DNA of 64,000 nt from JBBQFI01 sp038237805. GTDB lineage: Bacteria > Verrucomicrobiota > Verrucomicrobiia > Chthoniobacterales > UBA10450. The stretch lies in the NCBI GenBank assembly GCA_038237805.1, contig JBBRYI010000015.1, positions 1 to 64,000 of the forward strand, given 5' to 3'. Positions within the stretch are counted from its first letter, which is position 1. Each line of letters starts with the position of its first letter. The notes beneath the pieces are model-generated. The model was given only the letters and a program-made list of their open reading frames with translations. It was not told the DNA's origin and searched no databases. Position numbers and translations under genes: made by a program. Shown here piece after piece: positions 8,859 to 16,684 of this stretch.

Positions 8859-9737
8859 TTAAGAACTCAGAGCCATCTGAGCGGTTGCGATTTCGAGGAG
8901 CTCCGTCGTAATGCTGGCCTGGCGCATTTTGTTGTATTCGAGCGTGAGATCCTTGATGAACTGGTGCGCGTTATCGGTCGCGTTTTTCATCGCAACCATG
9001 CGCGCGCTGTGCTCGGAAGCGCGCGCGTCCAGAATCATCTGGAAAACCTGGTACTGAATGTAGTACGGGAGCATGTAATCTAGCACCACTTCCGGGGCCG
9101 GCTCGAACAAATACCCCAGCATCGGATCGGCATGTTCCTTAGCTGCGACTTTTTCCTCATCGGTTTGGGCCGCGTCAAAATCGCTTATCGGCAACAACGT
9201 CTGCACGACCGGGCGCTGATTGATCGTGTTGATGAAATGTGTGTAAAGCGCTGAAACTTTGTCGACTTCGCCACTGAGAAATTTTTCGACGCAAAATTTC
9301 GCGATCGCTTTGGTTTCCACAAAACTCGGCGCGTCTTTTAATTCGAAATCAGCCAGCATTTCGCGGCGCGTGCGCGATAGAAATAGCCGCGCTTTGCGGC
9401 CCGAAACCACATAGACCGTTTTGTCCGCTTCAAACCGTGCGGCCTCGCGCATCAAATTCGTGTTCAGCGCGCCGGCAAGACCCTTATCGGTACTGATAAT
9501 GAGCACGAGTTCTTTTCTCACCGGACGCACCTGCAAAAGCGGATGCAATTTCGAATCCGTGCGCTCCCGCAGCGAAACCAAGACCTTGTTCATGAGCGTC
9601 GCATAGGGCCGTCCCGCTAATGCATGCTGCTGGGCGCGGCGCATTTTCGAAGCTGCGACCATCTGCATCGCCTTCGTGATCTGCGCCGTGTTGCGGATCG
9701 ATTTGATTCGACGCCGAATGTCTTGGGTGTTTGCCAT
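8859..9737 (-). CDS. atpG: F1Fo ATP synthase subunit gamma
   Basis: This 292-residue central-stalk rotor subunit starts MANTQDIRRRIKSIRNTAQITKAM, with the conserved N-terminal helix reaching into the alpha/beta hexamer, and ends with the matching C-terminal helix (MKNATDNAHQFIKDLTLEYN, ITTELLEIATA). The central STDKGLAGALNTNL is typical. It lies 6 bases upstream of atpD. In the usual gene order it directly follows atpA; here an ORF6N-domain gene lies between them, ending 5 bases before this start codon. Confidence 0.97.
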   Translation of the reverse strand: MANTQDIRRRIKSIRNTAQITKAMQMVAASKMRRAQQHALAGRPYATLMNKVLVSLRERTDSKLHPLLQVRPVRKELVLIISTDKGLAGALNTNLMREAARFEADKTVYVVSGRKARLFLSRTRREMLADFELKDAPSFVETKAIAKFCVEKFLSGEVDKVSALYTHFINTINQRPVVQTLLPISDFDAAQTDEEKVAAKEHADPMLGYLFEPAPEVVLDYMLPYYIQYQVFQMILDARASEHSARMVAMKNATDNAHQFIKDLTLEYNKMRQASITTELLEIATAQMALSS

Positions 9738-9742
9738 GATCC

Positions 9743-10324
9743 CTAAGCCCGCTTTGTCCCCCTGACGCGGTAAATCGTCCCACGTTCGCGCACATGAAAA
9801 CCGATCTCGCGTTTCTCCTTCGTTAAAGGCGGCTCAAGTAATCGCCGAATGGCGGCGAATAATTCAACGATCGCTTCATCATGCGTGTCCATTTTTCGCT
9901 CTAGTTCCGTCAGGCGATGCGAAAGCTGTCCATCGGCCGCGATCATTTCGCGTAGCCTGACAAAGGCGCGAACCACGCGAACGCTCGCCGCCACCGCGAT
10001 TGGGCTGTTTAGAATACTCGCGAGCATGATGGCTCCGTGCTCGGAAAAAACCCACGGAAGTTTTCTGCGACCGCCATGGAAACTTGATGTCGCAAATTGC
10101 GACATCAAGTTGCGAAATTCAGGCGCGGTCAATTGGAATGCAAAATCTCTGGGGAACCTCCTCAGATTGCGTCGCAATTGCTCATTCAGTCGGCGCGTTG
10201 AGACACCATAAATCTCCGCCAAATCCGAGTCGAGCATCATGCGCTGACCACGTATTACGTAGATCGCTGTTTCGATCTTTTTCAAAGAACGGTTTTTGGT
10301 CATGCCCGACGAATCCAAAATCAT
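9743..10324 (-). CDS. ORF6N-domain protein inserted in the ATP synthase operon
   Basis: This protein of about 193 residues carries an ORF6N (KilA-N-related) DNA-binding domain: RGQRMMLDSDLAEIYGVSTRRL, RNLRRFPRDFAFQLT and LPWVFSEHGAIMLASILNS, with a C-terminal coiled segment and a basic end. Such domains come from phage antirepressors and stand-alone bacterial genes of unclear role. The start chosen (10324) forms an ATGA overlap with the atpA stop and has AAGGCGA upstream; an in-frame ATG at 10303 is an alternative. A longer open frame reaching 10516 runs through atpA and is not credible. The gene is tightly fitted between atpA and atpG, so it must be co-transcribed with ATP synthase. It contains a long perfect palindrome (10081-10111). 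Confidence 0.9.
   Translation of the reverse strand: MILDSSGMTKNRSLKKIETAIYVIRGQRMMLDSDLAEIYGVSTRRLNEQLRRNLRRFPRDFAFQLTAPEFRNLMSQFATSSFHGGRRKLPWVFSEHGAIMLASILNSPIAVAASVRVVRAFVRLREMIAADGQLSHRLTELERKMDTHDEAIVELFAAIRRLLEPPLTKEKREIGFHVRERGTIYRVRGTKRA
10081..10111. promoter_or_regulatory. Perfect 31-base palindrome inside the ORF6N gene
   Basis: AACTTGATGTCGCAA (10081-10095) and TTGCGACATCAAGTT (10097-10111) are exact reverse complements around one central base. It lies in the coding sequence for the MSQFATSS part of the ORF6N domain. Arms of 15 bp are far beyond chance for this window size. It could be an operator for the protein itself or an RNA hairpin affecting the downstream atp genes; neither is shown. 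Confidence 0.75.
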
Positions 10325-11853
10325 TGCCAGGTCGCCTTGAAATCGTTGAGCGCGCTCGCGAGTTCGGTCTCGAGATTTTTGTCGATCTCCTTTTTTTCGC
10401 GAATGGAGCGGAGCAAACCTTCTTTTCGCGTTCCGAGGTAATCCTGCAGTTTGAGCTGGAATTCTTTCACGCGCTCGACTGGAACGGGATCGAGAAATCC
10501 ATTCTGCATCGCCCAAAGAACGGCCACCTGCTGTTCGACCGGAATTGGATTGTATTGAATCTGTTTGAAGAGCTCGACAATGCGCTGACCGCGATCGAGC
10601 CGCGCTTTGGTGGCGGCATCCAAATCGGAACCGAATTGCGCGAAGGCCGCGAGCTCCCGGAACTGCGCGAGATCGAGCTTAATTTTACCGGCCACTTGCT
10701 TGATCGCCTTGATCTGTGCAGCGGAACCGACACGACTCACTGACAACCCCACCGAAATCGCCGGGCGTACGCCCTGATAAAACAAATCGGTTTCGAGATA
10801 AATCTGACCGTCGGTGATTGAGATAACATTGGTCGGAATGTAAGCCGAGACGTCTCCGGCTTGCGTTTCGATGATCGGTAGCGCGGTAACGGAACCGCCA
10901 CCGGATTCTTCGTTCACGCGCGCGCTGCGTTCGAGCAAACGCGAGTGCAGATAAAAAACATCGCCGGGATAAGCTTCGCGGCCGGAAGGACGTTTCAAAA
11001 CAAGCGAGACCTGGCGATAGGCGACCGCGTGTTTGGAGAGATCGTCATATATAATAAGAGCGTCCATGCCGTTATCCATGAACCACTCGCTCATGGCCGC
11101 GCCAGCGAACGGCGCGAGATACTGATTGGTCGCGCTATCGGAAGCGGCCGCCGAGATAATCGTGGTGTAGGGCATCGCGCCCGCCTTTTCCAAAATGGCG
11201 AGCGTCCGCGCGATGTTCGAATTCTTCTGACCGATCCCGACGTAAATACAATAGAGCGGCCGGTAATCTTTAATCTGACCTTCTTCAGCCGCTTTGTTCA
11301 GGCGCGCTTGGCTGATGATGGTATCGACGGCAATCGTAGACTTGCCCGTAGCACGATCGCCAATGATCAACTCGCGCTGTCCGCGCCCAATCGGAATCAT
11401 GGCGTCGATCGCCATAATTCCGGTTTGCACCGGCTGACTCACGCTGCGCCGTTTGATGATGCCGGGCGCGATTTTTTCCACCGGATAAAACGTTTCAGTT
11501 TTGATCGGACCCTTTCCGTCAAGCGGTTGACCGAGGGTATCAACGACGCGACCGAGCAACGCTTTGCCCACGGGCACCTGCAATAATTTGCCGGTGGTTT
11601 TGACTTCATCGCCCTCCATCACCAGCGTGTTGTCCCCCAGAAGAATGGCGCCGACTTCGGTCTCTTCGAGATTGAGCGCGAGACCGTAAACGCCGTTCGG
11701 AAACTCGATCATCTCATTGAGCATCACATCGCTCAGGCCTTCGACGCGCGCGACGCCGTCACCCGTTTCGCGCACGACACCAACGTTGCTTTTCGTCGTC
11801 GAAGTTTTTAGTCCGGCGATTTTCGTTTCGATCTCTTCGAGTATGCTGCTCAT
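10321..11853 (-). CDS. atpA: F1Fo ATP synthase subunit alpha
   Basis: This 510-residue non-catalytic nucleotide-binding subunit of F1 has the Walker A loop GDRATGKST at about residues 170-178, followed by YCIYVGIGQKNSNIARTL and the LIIYDDLSKHAVAYRQVSL Walker B region. The alpha-specific ESGGGSVTALPIIETQAGDVSAYIPTN stretch is intact, and the length is normal. It follows atpH by 12 bases. Its TGA stop overlaps the probable ATG of the inserted ORF6N gene. Confidence 0.98.
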   Translation of the reverse strand: MSSILEEIETKIAGLKTSTTKSNVGVVRETGDGVARVEGLSDVMLNEMIEFPNGVYGLALNLEETEVGAILLGDNTLVMEGDEVKTTGKLLQVPVGKALLGRVVDTLGQPLDGKGPIKTETFYPVEKIAPGIIKRRSVSQPVQTGIMAIDAMIPIGRGQRELIIGDRATGKSTIAVDTIISQARLNKAAEEGQIKDYRPLYCIYVGIGQKNSNIARTLAILEKAGAMPYTTIISAAASDSATNQYLAPFAGAAMSEWFMDNGMDALIIYDDLSKHAVAYRQVSLVLKRPSGREAYPGDVFYLHSRLLERSARVNEESGGGSVTALPIIETQAGDVSAYIPTNVISITDGQIYLETDLFYQGVRPAISVGLSVSRVGSAAQIKAIKQVAGKIKLDLAQFRELAAFAQFGSDLDAATKARLDRGQRIVELFKQIQYNPIPVEQQVAVLWAMQNGFLDPVPVERVKEFQLKLQDYLGTRKEGLLRSIREKKEIDKNLETELASALNDFKATWQ

Positions 11854-11865
11854 GTTTTTGCTTGG

Positions 11866-12258
11866 TTAAAGTTGTTGTTCCAGCCGTTGCAAGCGGTTGC
11901 GCACACTGCCATCCCAGACATCGCTGCCGACGCGAATCCGCAATCCACCCAGGAGCGCCGGATTGTTTACAAACTCAGTCGTTAGCTGGTTGCCGTATTT
12001 CTTTTTTAAATTGGCGAGAATTTTCGAACGCGTTCCGTCATCCAGCGGGCCTGCCGTCTCGATCCGGGCGTGACGTTTTTCCAATTCGAGTCGGAGCAAA
12101 TTTTTGAAATCACTGAGGACTGTGATGCAGTCGCGCGGCTTTTTGCTAATCAATGATTGCACGAGCGACGAGATACGGCCTTTGTCCAGCTGGCCATCAG
12201 TGAAACTGGCACGCAAAAGTGCGCGCGCGAGTTGCCGTGTTTCCTTGCGGACTTTCAT
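11866..12258 (-). CDS. atpH: F1Fo ATP synthase subunit delta (short form)
   Basis: At 130 residues this is shorter than the usual ~175-180. The C-terminal OSCP/delta region is recognisable: LEKRHARIETAGPLDDGTRSKI, LKKKYG, and the closing NPALLGGLRIRVGSDVWDGSVRNRLQRLEQQL, which is the diagnostic end of delta. The N-terminal helical bundle, which binds the alpha subunit tips, is reduced. Position between atpF and atpA supports the call. No frame break was seen upstream, so the short form appears genuine rather than truncated by an error. Confidence 0.9.
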   Translation of the reverse strand: MKVRKETRQLARALLRASFTDGQLDKGRISSLVQSLISKKPRDCITVLSDFKNLLRLELEKRHARIETAGPLDDGTRSKILANLKKKYGNQLTTEFVNNPALLGGLRIRVGSDVWDGSVRNRLQRLEQQL

Positions 12259-12262
12259 CGCA

Positions 12263-12808
12263 TCACGAAGCGAGTTGGCGATTCGCTTCCTCCTGCAAAC
12301 GCTTCTGATCGTCCGCCGTCAAAACTTTGCCGGTTACTTTCGCAGTTGTTTCGACAACGAGCCGGCCGAGTTCCCGCTTTAAGTCCGCCATGGTGCGTTC
12401 GTGTTCGATCGCACTCGCTTCGCGCGCCTTGGCCACAATTTGTTCCGCGCTCGCGACTGCTTCCTGTTGTTTGCGCTCGGCCAGATGTCCCGCGCTTTCG
12501 CGCGCTTCATCGATCATCTTTTGCGACTGCGCATTCGCTTTCGCTAAAATTTCCGAATAACGCTGCTCCGCTTCCGCCAGTTGCTGTTTAATTTTCTCGG
12601 CGTTGAGTTGTCCTTCGGCGATGCGTTGCCTCCGCTCGTCGAGCACCTTTAGAATCGGCTTGTAGGCGAAGATCCTGAGCAGCAACGCCACAATGGCGAA
12701 GCTGATGACCTGCGACAAGAAAAGCCAGACGTTGAATCCGAATGTTTCTCCCGTCTCCCGGATCATGTCAGCGAAGTTACCGCTCGCGGCCAAAATTGCG
12801 ATGCTCAT
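12263..12808 (-). CDS. atpF: F1Fo ATP synthase subunit b
   Basis: This 181-residue peripheral-stalk subunit has one membrane segment near residues 27-47 (NVWLFLSQVISFAIVALLL), then a long charged coiled coil to the C-terminus with many Glu, Ala, Lys and Gln residues. It carries the family-typical DERRQRIAEGQLNAEKIK just after the membrane. It is 4 bases upstream of atpH and 42 bases downstream of atpE. Only one b gene is seen. Confidence 0.96.
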   Translation of the reverse strand: MSIAILAASGNFADMIRETGETFGFNVWLFLSQVISFAIVALLLRIFAYKPILKVLDERRQRIAEGQLNAEKIKQQLAEAEQRYSEILAKANAQSQKMIDEARESAGHLAERKQQEAVASAEQIVAKAREASAIEHERTMADLKRELGRLVVETTAKVTGKVLTADDQKRLQEEANRQLAS

Positions 12809-12850
12809 AGAGTGATGTGCGTCGAGTCGTTTAACTCTTGCGCGGCGAAA

Positions 12851-13063
12851 TTATTTAACGAGGAAGATGGCGTAAAAGACAACCGCTTCCGCAAAAGCAA
12901 TCGCCAGGATCGCTTGCACGAGAATCGCGGTCGCAGCTCCCGGATTACGGCCAACGGCCGAGGAAGCGCCCATGCCGATCAAGCCGACGCCGATGGCCGC
13001 GCCGAGACCGGAAAGACCAACGTGGATGTTTCCGCCTATATCTGCCAGTAGTGGTAGTATCAT
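12851..13063 (-). CDS. atpE: F1Fo ATP synthase subunit c
   Basis: This 70-residue proteolipid forms the rotor ring. Two membrane helices are visible, the first with the Gly-rich LSGLGAAIGVGLIGMGASSAVGRNP loop and the second, ILVQAILAIAFAEAVVFYAIF, carrying the ion-binding Glu. The residue after that Glu is Ala, not the Ser/Thr usual in sodium-binding rings, so proton coupling is likely. ATG at 13063 is preferred; a GTG at 13084 would add seven residues with no family support. Confidence 0.96.
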   Translation of the reverse strand: MILPLLADIGGNIHVGLSGLGAAIGVGLIGMGASSAVGRNPGAATAILVQAILAIAFAEAVVFYAIFLVK

Positions 13064-13125
13064 ATTTTTTCTTTGGTTGTTCACGGCGACTCTCGCGATT
13101 CATTCGCGATTGCTCGCCGAAATTT

Positions 13126-14034
13126 TCAGTGGTGTGCTTCGTGTCCCGGTTGGTGTTGCGCGATGAGGAGCGTGAAAACCGCCGTCAATAGCATGAAGAC
13201 AAGGGCCTGCACAATTCCGACAAGTAACTCCATGAAATAAAAAGGAATCGGAATCAGCCACGAGAGCGAGGGCACGAGATTCGCCATTGATTCCAACATG
13301 TCTTCGCCCGCGTAAATATTTCCAAACAAACGAAAGCTGAGCGAAACCGGACGGAACAAAATCGAAATCACTTCGAGCCAGCCGACAATAAAAAAGATGA
13401 CGACCATGAGCAGCTTCAAAATACCGGACGTTTCACCCTTGGGCCCGAACAGGTGCAGAAGGAATCCGCCGACGCCGTTGGCCTGGATTGCCCACACCAA
13501 CCAGAGAATGAAAAACACCGAGGCCATGGCGAGAGTCAGATTCAAATCCGCATTCGCCCCGCGCAGAAGCGGACGATCGACATGAAATGAATTTGTCACC
13601 GGATCGTGATGCCCCCATCCCACCGTGCCGACTCCCGGAATGAGACCGAACCAATTCAAAAACAAGATGAAGATGAAAATCGTGGCGAAAAACCAGAACG
13701 TCTTCTTCACCAGCTGCGCCCCGATTACGCTTTCGAGAAAACTATAAAGACCTTCGACTAGCCACTCCCAAAAATTTTGCAGACCAGTCGGAATCGGTTT
13801 GATTTTGCGCGTGGCGGCTTGCGCAAATACGATAATTCCCGCTGCGACAATCCAGGTGACCAGCATCGAGTTAGTCACGGTAAATTTTCCGATGTGAAAC
13901 AGTGCTGCCGCTTTCAGCGGTAGCGCCTCATGTTCTTCGTGCGCGGGCTCCGCGGCGCGCAGCGTCATCGGCGCGAATGAAAACGCCATCAGTAGCGCGG
14001 CGATCAACGGCAGCAGCAATGAATAACGGTGCAT
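13126..14034 (-). CDS. atpB: F1Fo ATP synthase subunit a
   Basis: This 302-residue membrane stator subunit carries the proton half-channels. It begins with a signal-like segment (MHRYSLLLPLIAALLMAFSF), followed by several membrane helices. VSLSFRLFGNIYAGEDML holds the essential Arg of the a subunit, and GIVQALVFMLLTAVF is the conserved last helix; the His-rich tail ends the protein. ATG at 14034 is chosen because the frame upstream to 14157 has no family resemblance. It is the first gene of the operon. The 173 bases upstream, to the glycosyltransferase gene, hold no atpI/atpZ-like frame and presumably contain the promoter. Confidence 0.96.
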   Translation of the reverse strand: MHRYSLLLPLIAALLMAFSFAPMTLRAAEPAHEEHEALPLKAAALFHIGKFTVTNSMLVTWIVAAGIIVFAQAATRKIKPIPTGLQNFWEWLVEGLYSFLESVIGAQLVKKTFWFFATIFIFILFLNWFGLIPGVGTVGWGHHDPVTNSFHVDRPLLRGANADLNLTLAMASVFFILWLVWAIQANGVGGFLLHLFGPKGETSGILKLLMVVIFFIVGWLEVISILFRPVSLSFRLFGNIYAGEDMLESMANLVPSLSWLIPIPFYFMELLVGIVQALVFMLLTAVFTLLIAQHQPGHEAHH

Positions 14035-14207
14035 GTTTCTCTGGTTAACAGCGGCGGCCCGATCTTTTTGCAGGCGCACGACCGCACAGGCCAGCGCACT
14101 CAAACACAAGGGACGCTTGGGTCGCGCATACCAAAGCTGGTTTTGCGCTGATGACAAGGCAACTTTCGGAAAATTTCTGAGCCCGGCGCGGACTCGATTT
14201 TACGATT

Positions 14208-15434
14208 TTACTCCACCCGAACGTGTTCGGGAAACCTCGCGGAAACCGCCATTGGCTCGGCTGCCGGAACCTCTTCTTCGGCACTATGCAGCGCGATCGC
14301 TTCATCGTAGAACGATTCAAGCTGTCGAATCTGTTCGGATTGCTCGAAGTTCGCTGCAACCGATTCGCTGGCGAGCCAACCCATCTCACGAAACGTTTGC
14401 GCGGAGCGGAGAATCGCCGCGACAGAGTCCGCCAGCGAAACGAAATCGCCTTCTTTCACGAGCAAGCCAGTGCGGCCATGTTGCACCGCTTCGGGAATTC
14501 CGCCATGGCGTGTCGCGACGACGGCCAGGCCGGTCGACATTGCTTCGAGCACGGAGTTGGGCACGCCTTCTTGATTTTGATCAAGCTCTGTTTCACTCGG
14601 ATGGAGGAAGAGGTGCGTGTTCGCGTAAAGCTTGAACAAATCCTTTTGCGATAAGAACCCGCAAAAATGCACCTTCTCCGAAACCCCGAGTTGCGCGATG
14701 AGCGCTTCCAATTTCGGCTGGAGCGGCCCTTTCCCGGCCAGAAACAGTTCGGCGTTGGGAAATTCACGCTGCAAAATCGCGAAGGCACGAATGGAAGTGG
14801 AGACGCCTTTCTTCGGAATAAGCCGACAGGCTTGGAGCAATTTCCAATTTCCCTTCCTTGGTGGATCACGTTGCACAAGTGGAAATTCATTTAGCGGAAC
14901 GCCGCTGCGATTGATCCGCAATTTTTCCGGCGGACAACCGAGTTGCACCAGGCGATCGGCCAGCGACTGCGACCGCGCAAACACGAGCGGGACCGCTTGA
15001 AAGAGAGCGCGCAATTTTCGATCGTAATCGCTGATTTCCGGCTTGCTCGCGACATCAGCACCATGAAAAGAAACGACGCACGGTTTATTCCATTCCTGAA
15101 TGAACGGCAAAAGATGGACGCCAGTGTGACCGAAATAAATATGCATCAAATCCGCTCCGCGCCGCTCGAGCAGTGAAGCGAGCATTTGATATTCGCCGCG
15201 ATAAACAATCGGCGGTTCGCGTTTCACAAGCTTGAGCCAACCGTGACGAAACAGATTCATGCGCGGTTGCGGAATGAGTTCGAGATCGGGAAAAGGAAAA
15301 CGCGCGGGGTCTTCCAACTTTTTCGTCATGACAAAAGTGCGCACGCGGTGCAGCGCCGTGACTTGACGGTAGATATGCAACATCTCGGGCTTGAGAAATG
15401 TAGTGCAGTAGCTCGCTACGGTTCGTTGGCCCAT
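14208..15434 (-). CDS. Glycosyltransferase, GT4 family
   Basis: This 408-residue GT-B enzyme with two Rossmann-like halves would transfer a sugar from a nucleotide donor. The N-terminal half has HIYFGHTGVHLLPFIQ and CVVSFHGADV. The C-terminal half carries the GT4 signature: LLQACRLIPKKGVSTSIRAF, AELFLAGKGPLQ, and EGVPNSVLEAMSTGLAVVATRHGGIPEAVQHGRTGLLV with the conserved Glu pair. Acceptor and donor are not readable; exopolysaccharide or lipopolysaccharide assembly is plausible. It follows obgE by 12 bases. Confidence 0.88.
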   Translation of the reverse strand: MGQRTVASYCTTFLKPEMLHIYRQVTALHRVRTFVMTKKLEDPARFPFPDLELIPQPRMNLFRHGWLKLVKREPPIVYRGEYQMLASLLERRGADLMHIYFGHTGVHLLPFIQEWNKPCVVSFHGADVASKPEISDYDRKLRALFQAVPLVFARSQSLADRLVQLGCPPEKLRINRSGVPLNEFPLVQRDPPRKGNWKLLQACRLIPKKGVSTSIRAFAILQREFPNAELFLAGKGPLQPKLEALIAQLGVSEKVHFCGFLSQKDLFKLYANTHLFLHPSETELDQNQEGVPNSVLEAMSTGLAVVATRHGGIPEAVQHGRTGLLVKEGDFVSLADSVAAILRSAQTFREMGWLASESVAANFEQSEQIRQLESFYDEAIALHSAEEEVPAAEPMAVSARFPEHVRVE

Positions 15435-15446
15435 GGGAAGTCCCGA

Positions 15447-16526
15447 CTATTTGTTAGGTTGCACATCTTGTCCAATTATTATTCGGGGACTCGTGTTTTC
15501 CCCGACTGTCTTATCGATCTCGCCGCGATCAAGCCAGATGCCAAGCCGAACTTTCAAACGATCGATCCCCTCGTCCGTAGCGGCGGAGACGGGGATTGCC
15601 TCTATTTCGGCAAATCGCCCGCGCATTTCCGCGAAATTCTGCGCCGCTTCGAGCATGTCCATCTTGTTTGCGATAATATACCAAGGGCGCTGTGACAAGC
15701 GCGGGTCGAACAAATAGATTTCGCGGCGCAGGTTTTGCAAATCCTCGATCGGATGCCTGCCTTCGCTGCCGGCAGTGTCGACCACGAAGAGCAAAATTTT
15801 GCAACGTGTGATGTGCCGCAGGAAATCGTGGCCGAGACCGACATCGCGATGCGCACCTTCAATCAAGCCCGGTACATCGGCGATGGTAGCACGACGATAA
15901 GCATCGAGCTCGACCACGCCGACGATCGGATGCAGCGTGGTAAACGGATACGGCGCAACCTTCGGCCGCGCCGCCGAAATTTGGCGAAGCAACGTTGATT
16001 TCCCCGCGTTTGGATAACCGACTAGTCCACCGTCGGCGATGGTGCGCAGCTCGAGCAAAAAATTCCCGCGCTCACCTTCTCCGCCTTCGGTGTATTGCCG
16101 GGGTGCGCGATTGCGCGAACTCTTGAAGTGAACGTTGCCTTTCCCGCCCGCGCCGCCGCGACATAAAATATATTCCTCGTTAGGCTGAATCAGGTCGGCG
16201 ATGGGCTCGGATGCGTTCTGGTCGATTTGATTGGCGGGATAAACAACCGTTCCAACCGGAACTTTCACGATCTTGTGCGGCGCTGAACGACCGTGCATTT
16301 GTTTCCCCTGGCCATGAGCACCGTTCTTTGCTTTGGCAATCGGCTCATAAAAAAGCGATGACAAATTGTCGCTATGCGGATCGACACGAAGAACGATGTC
16401 GCCGCCGCGCCCACCATCGCCGCCATCCGGTCCGCCTTTCGGCACAAATTTTTCGCGGCGAAAACTTACAGAGCCCCGACCACCATCGCCGGCCTGCGCC
16501 GAAATTCTTATTCGATCAACAAACAT
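15447..16526 (-). CDS. obgE: GTPase ObgE/CgtA
   Basis: This ~359-residue ribosome-associated GTPase is involved in 50S assembly. The Gly-rich Obg fold leads (FVDRIRISAQAGDGGRGSVSFRREKF, PDGGDGGRGGDIVL). The G1 loop is YPNAGKSTLL near residue 172, G3 is DVPGLIEGAH and G4 is NKMD. ATG at 16526 gives the canonical MFVDRIRI start; an ATG at 16562 with a fair ribosome site (AGGGCGG) would add 12 residues. A copy of the GCCTAACGAGG word (16177-16185) encodes QPNEE. Confidence 0.96.
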   Translation of the reverse strand: MFVDRIRISAQAGDGGRGSVSFRREKFVPKGGPDGGDGGRGGDIVLRVDPHSDNLSSLFYEPIAKAKNGAHGQGKQMHGRSAPHKIVKVPVGTVVYPANQIDQNASEPIADLIQPNEEYILCRGGAGGKGNVHFKSSRNRAPRQYTEGGEGERGNFLLELRTIADGGLVGYPNAGKSTLLRQISAARPKVAPYPFTTLHPIVGVVELDAYRRATIADVPGLIEGAHRDVGLGHDFLRHITRCKILLFVVDTAGSEGRHPIEDLQNLRREIYLFDPRLSQRPWYIIANKMDMLEAAQNFAEMRGRFAEIEAIPVSAATDEGIDRLKVRLGIWLDRGEIDKTVGENTSPRIIIGQDVQPNK

Positions 16527-16575
16527 GATGTGCGCTGTCCCATTCGGCGATGAAAGTGCCATCGCGCCGCCCTAA

Positions 16576-16684
16576 TGTCATCCCGAGCGTAAGCGAGGGA
16601 CCTCGCGATTGGACAATAGACCACGCACTTCTCCGCGGACCGTCGGTTGCAATATGTGGGGTCCTTCGCTTCGCTCAGGATGAC
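16576..16684. repeat. Hairpin repeat, GTCATCCCGAGCG family (copy 1)
   Basis: The left arm TGTCATCCCGAGCG with AAGCGAGGGACCTCGC is complementary, imperfectly, to the right arm GGTCCTTCGCTTCGCTCAGGATGACG. Its right end overlaps the last codons of the glycogen synthase gene and supplies that gene's TGA stop at 16675-16677. Confidence 0.8.

Noticed and set aside
10325..10516. N-terminal extension of the ORF6N reading frame into atpA
   Set aside because: The extra residues overlap 190 bases of atpA in another frame, are Arg-rich and show no domain; the ATGA overlap start is better.
14045..14389. Minus-strand open frame before atpB, considered as atpI/atpZ
   Set aside because: No membrane helices of AtpI type; it overlaps the glycosyltransferase gene and its composition is that of a shadow frame.
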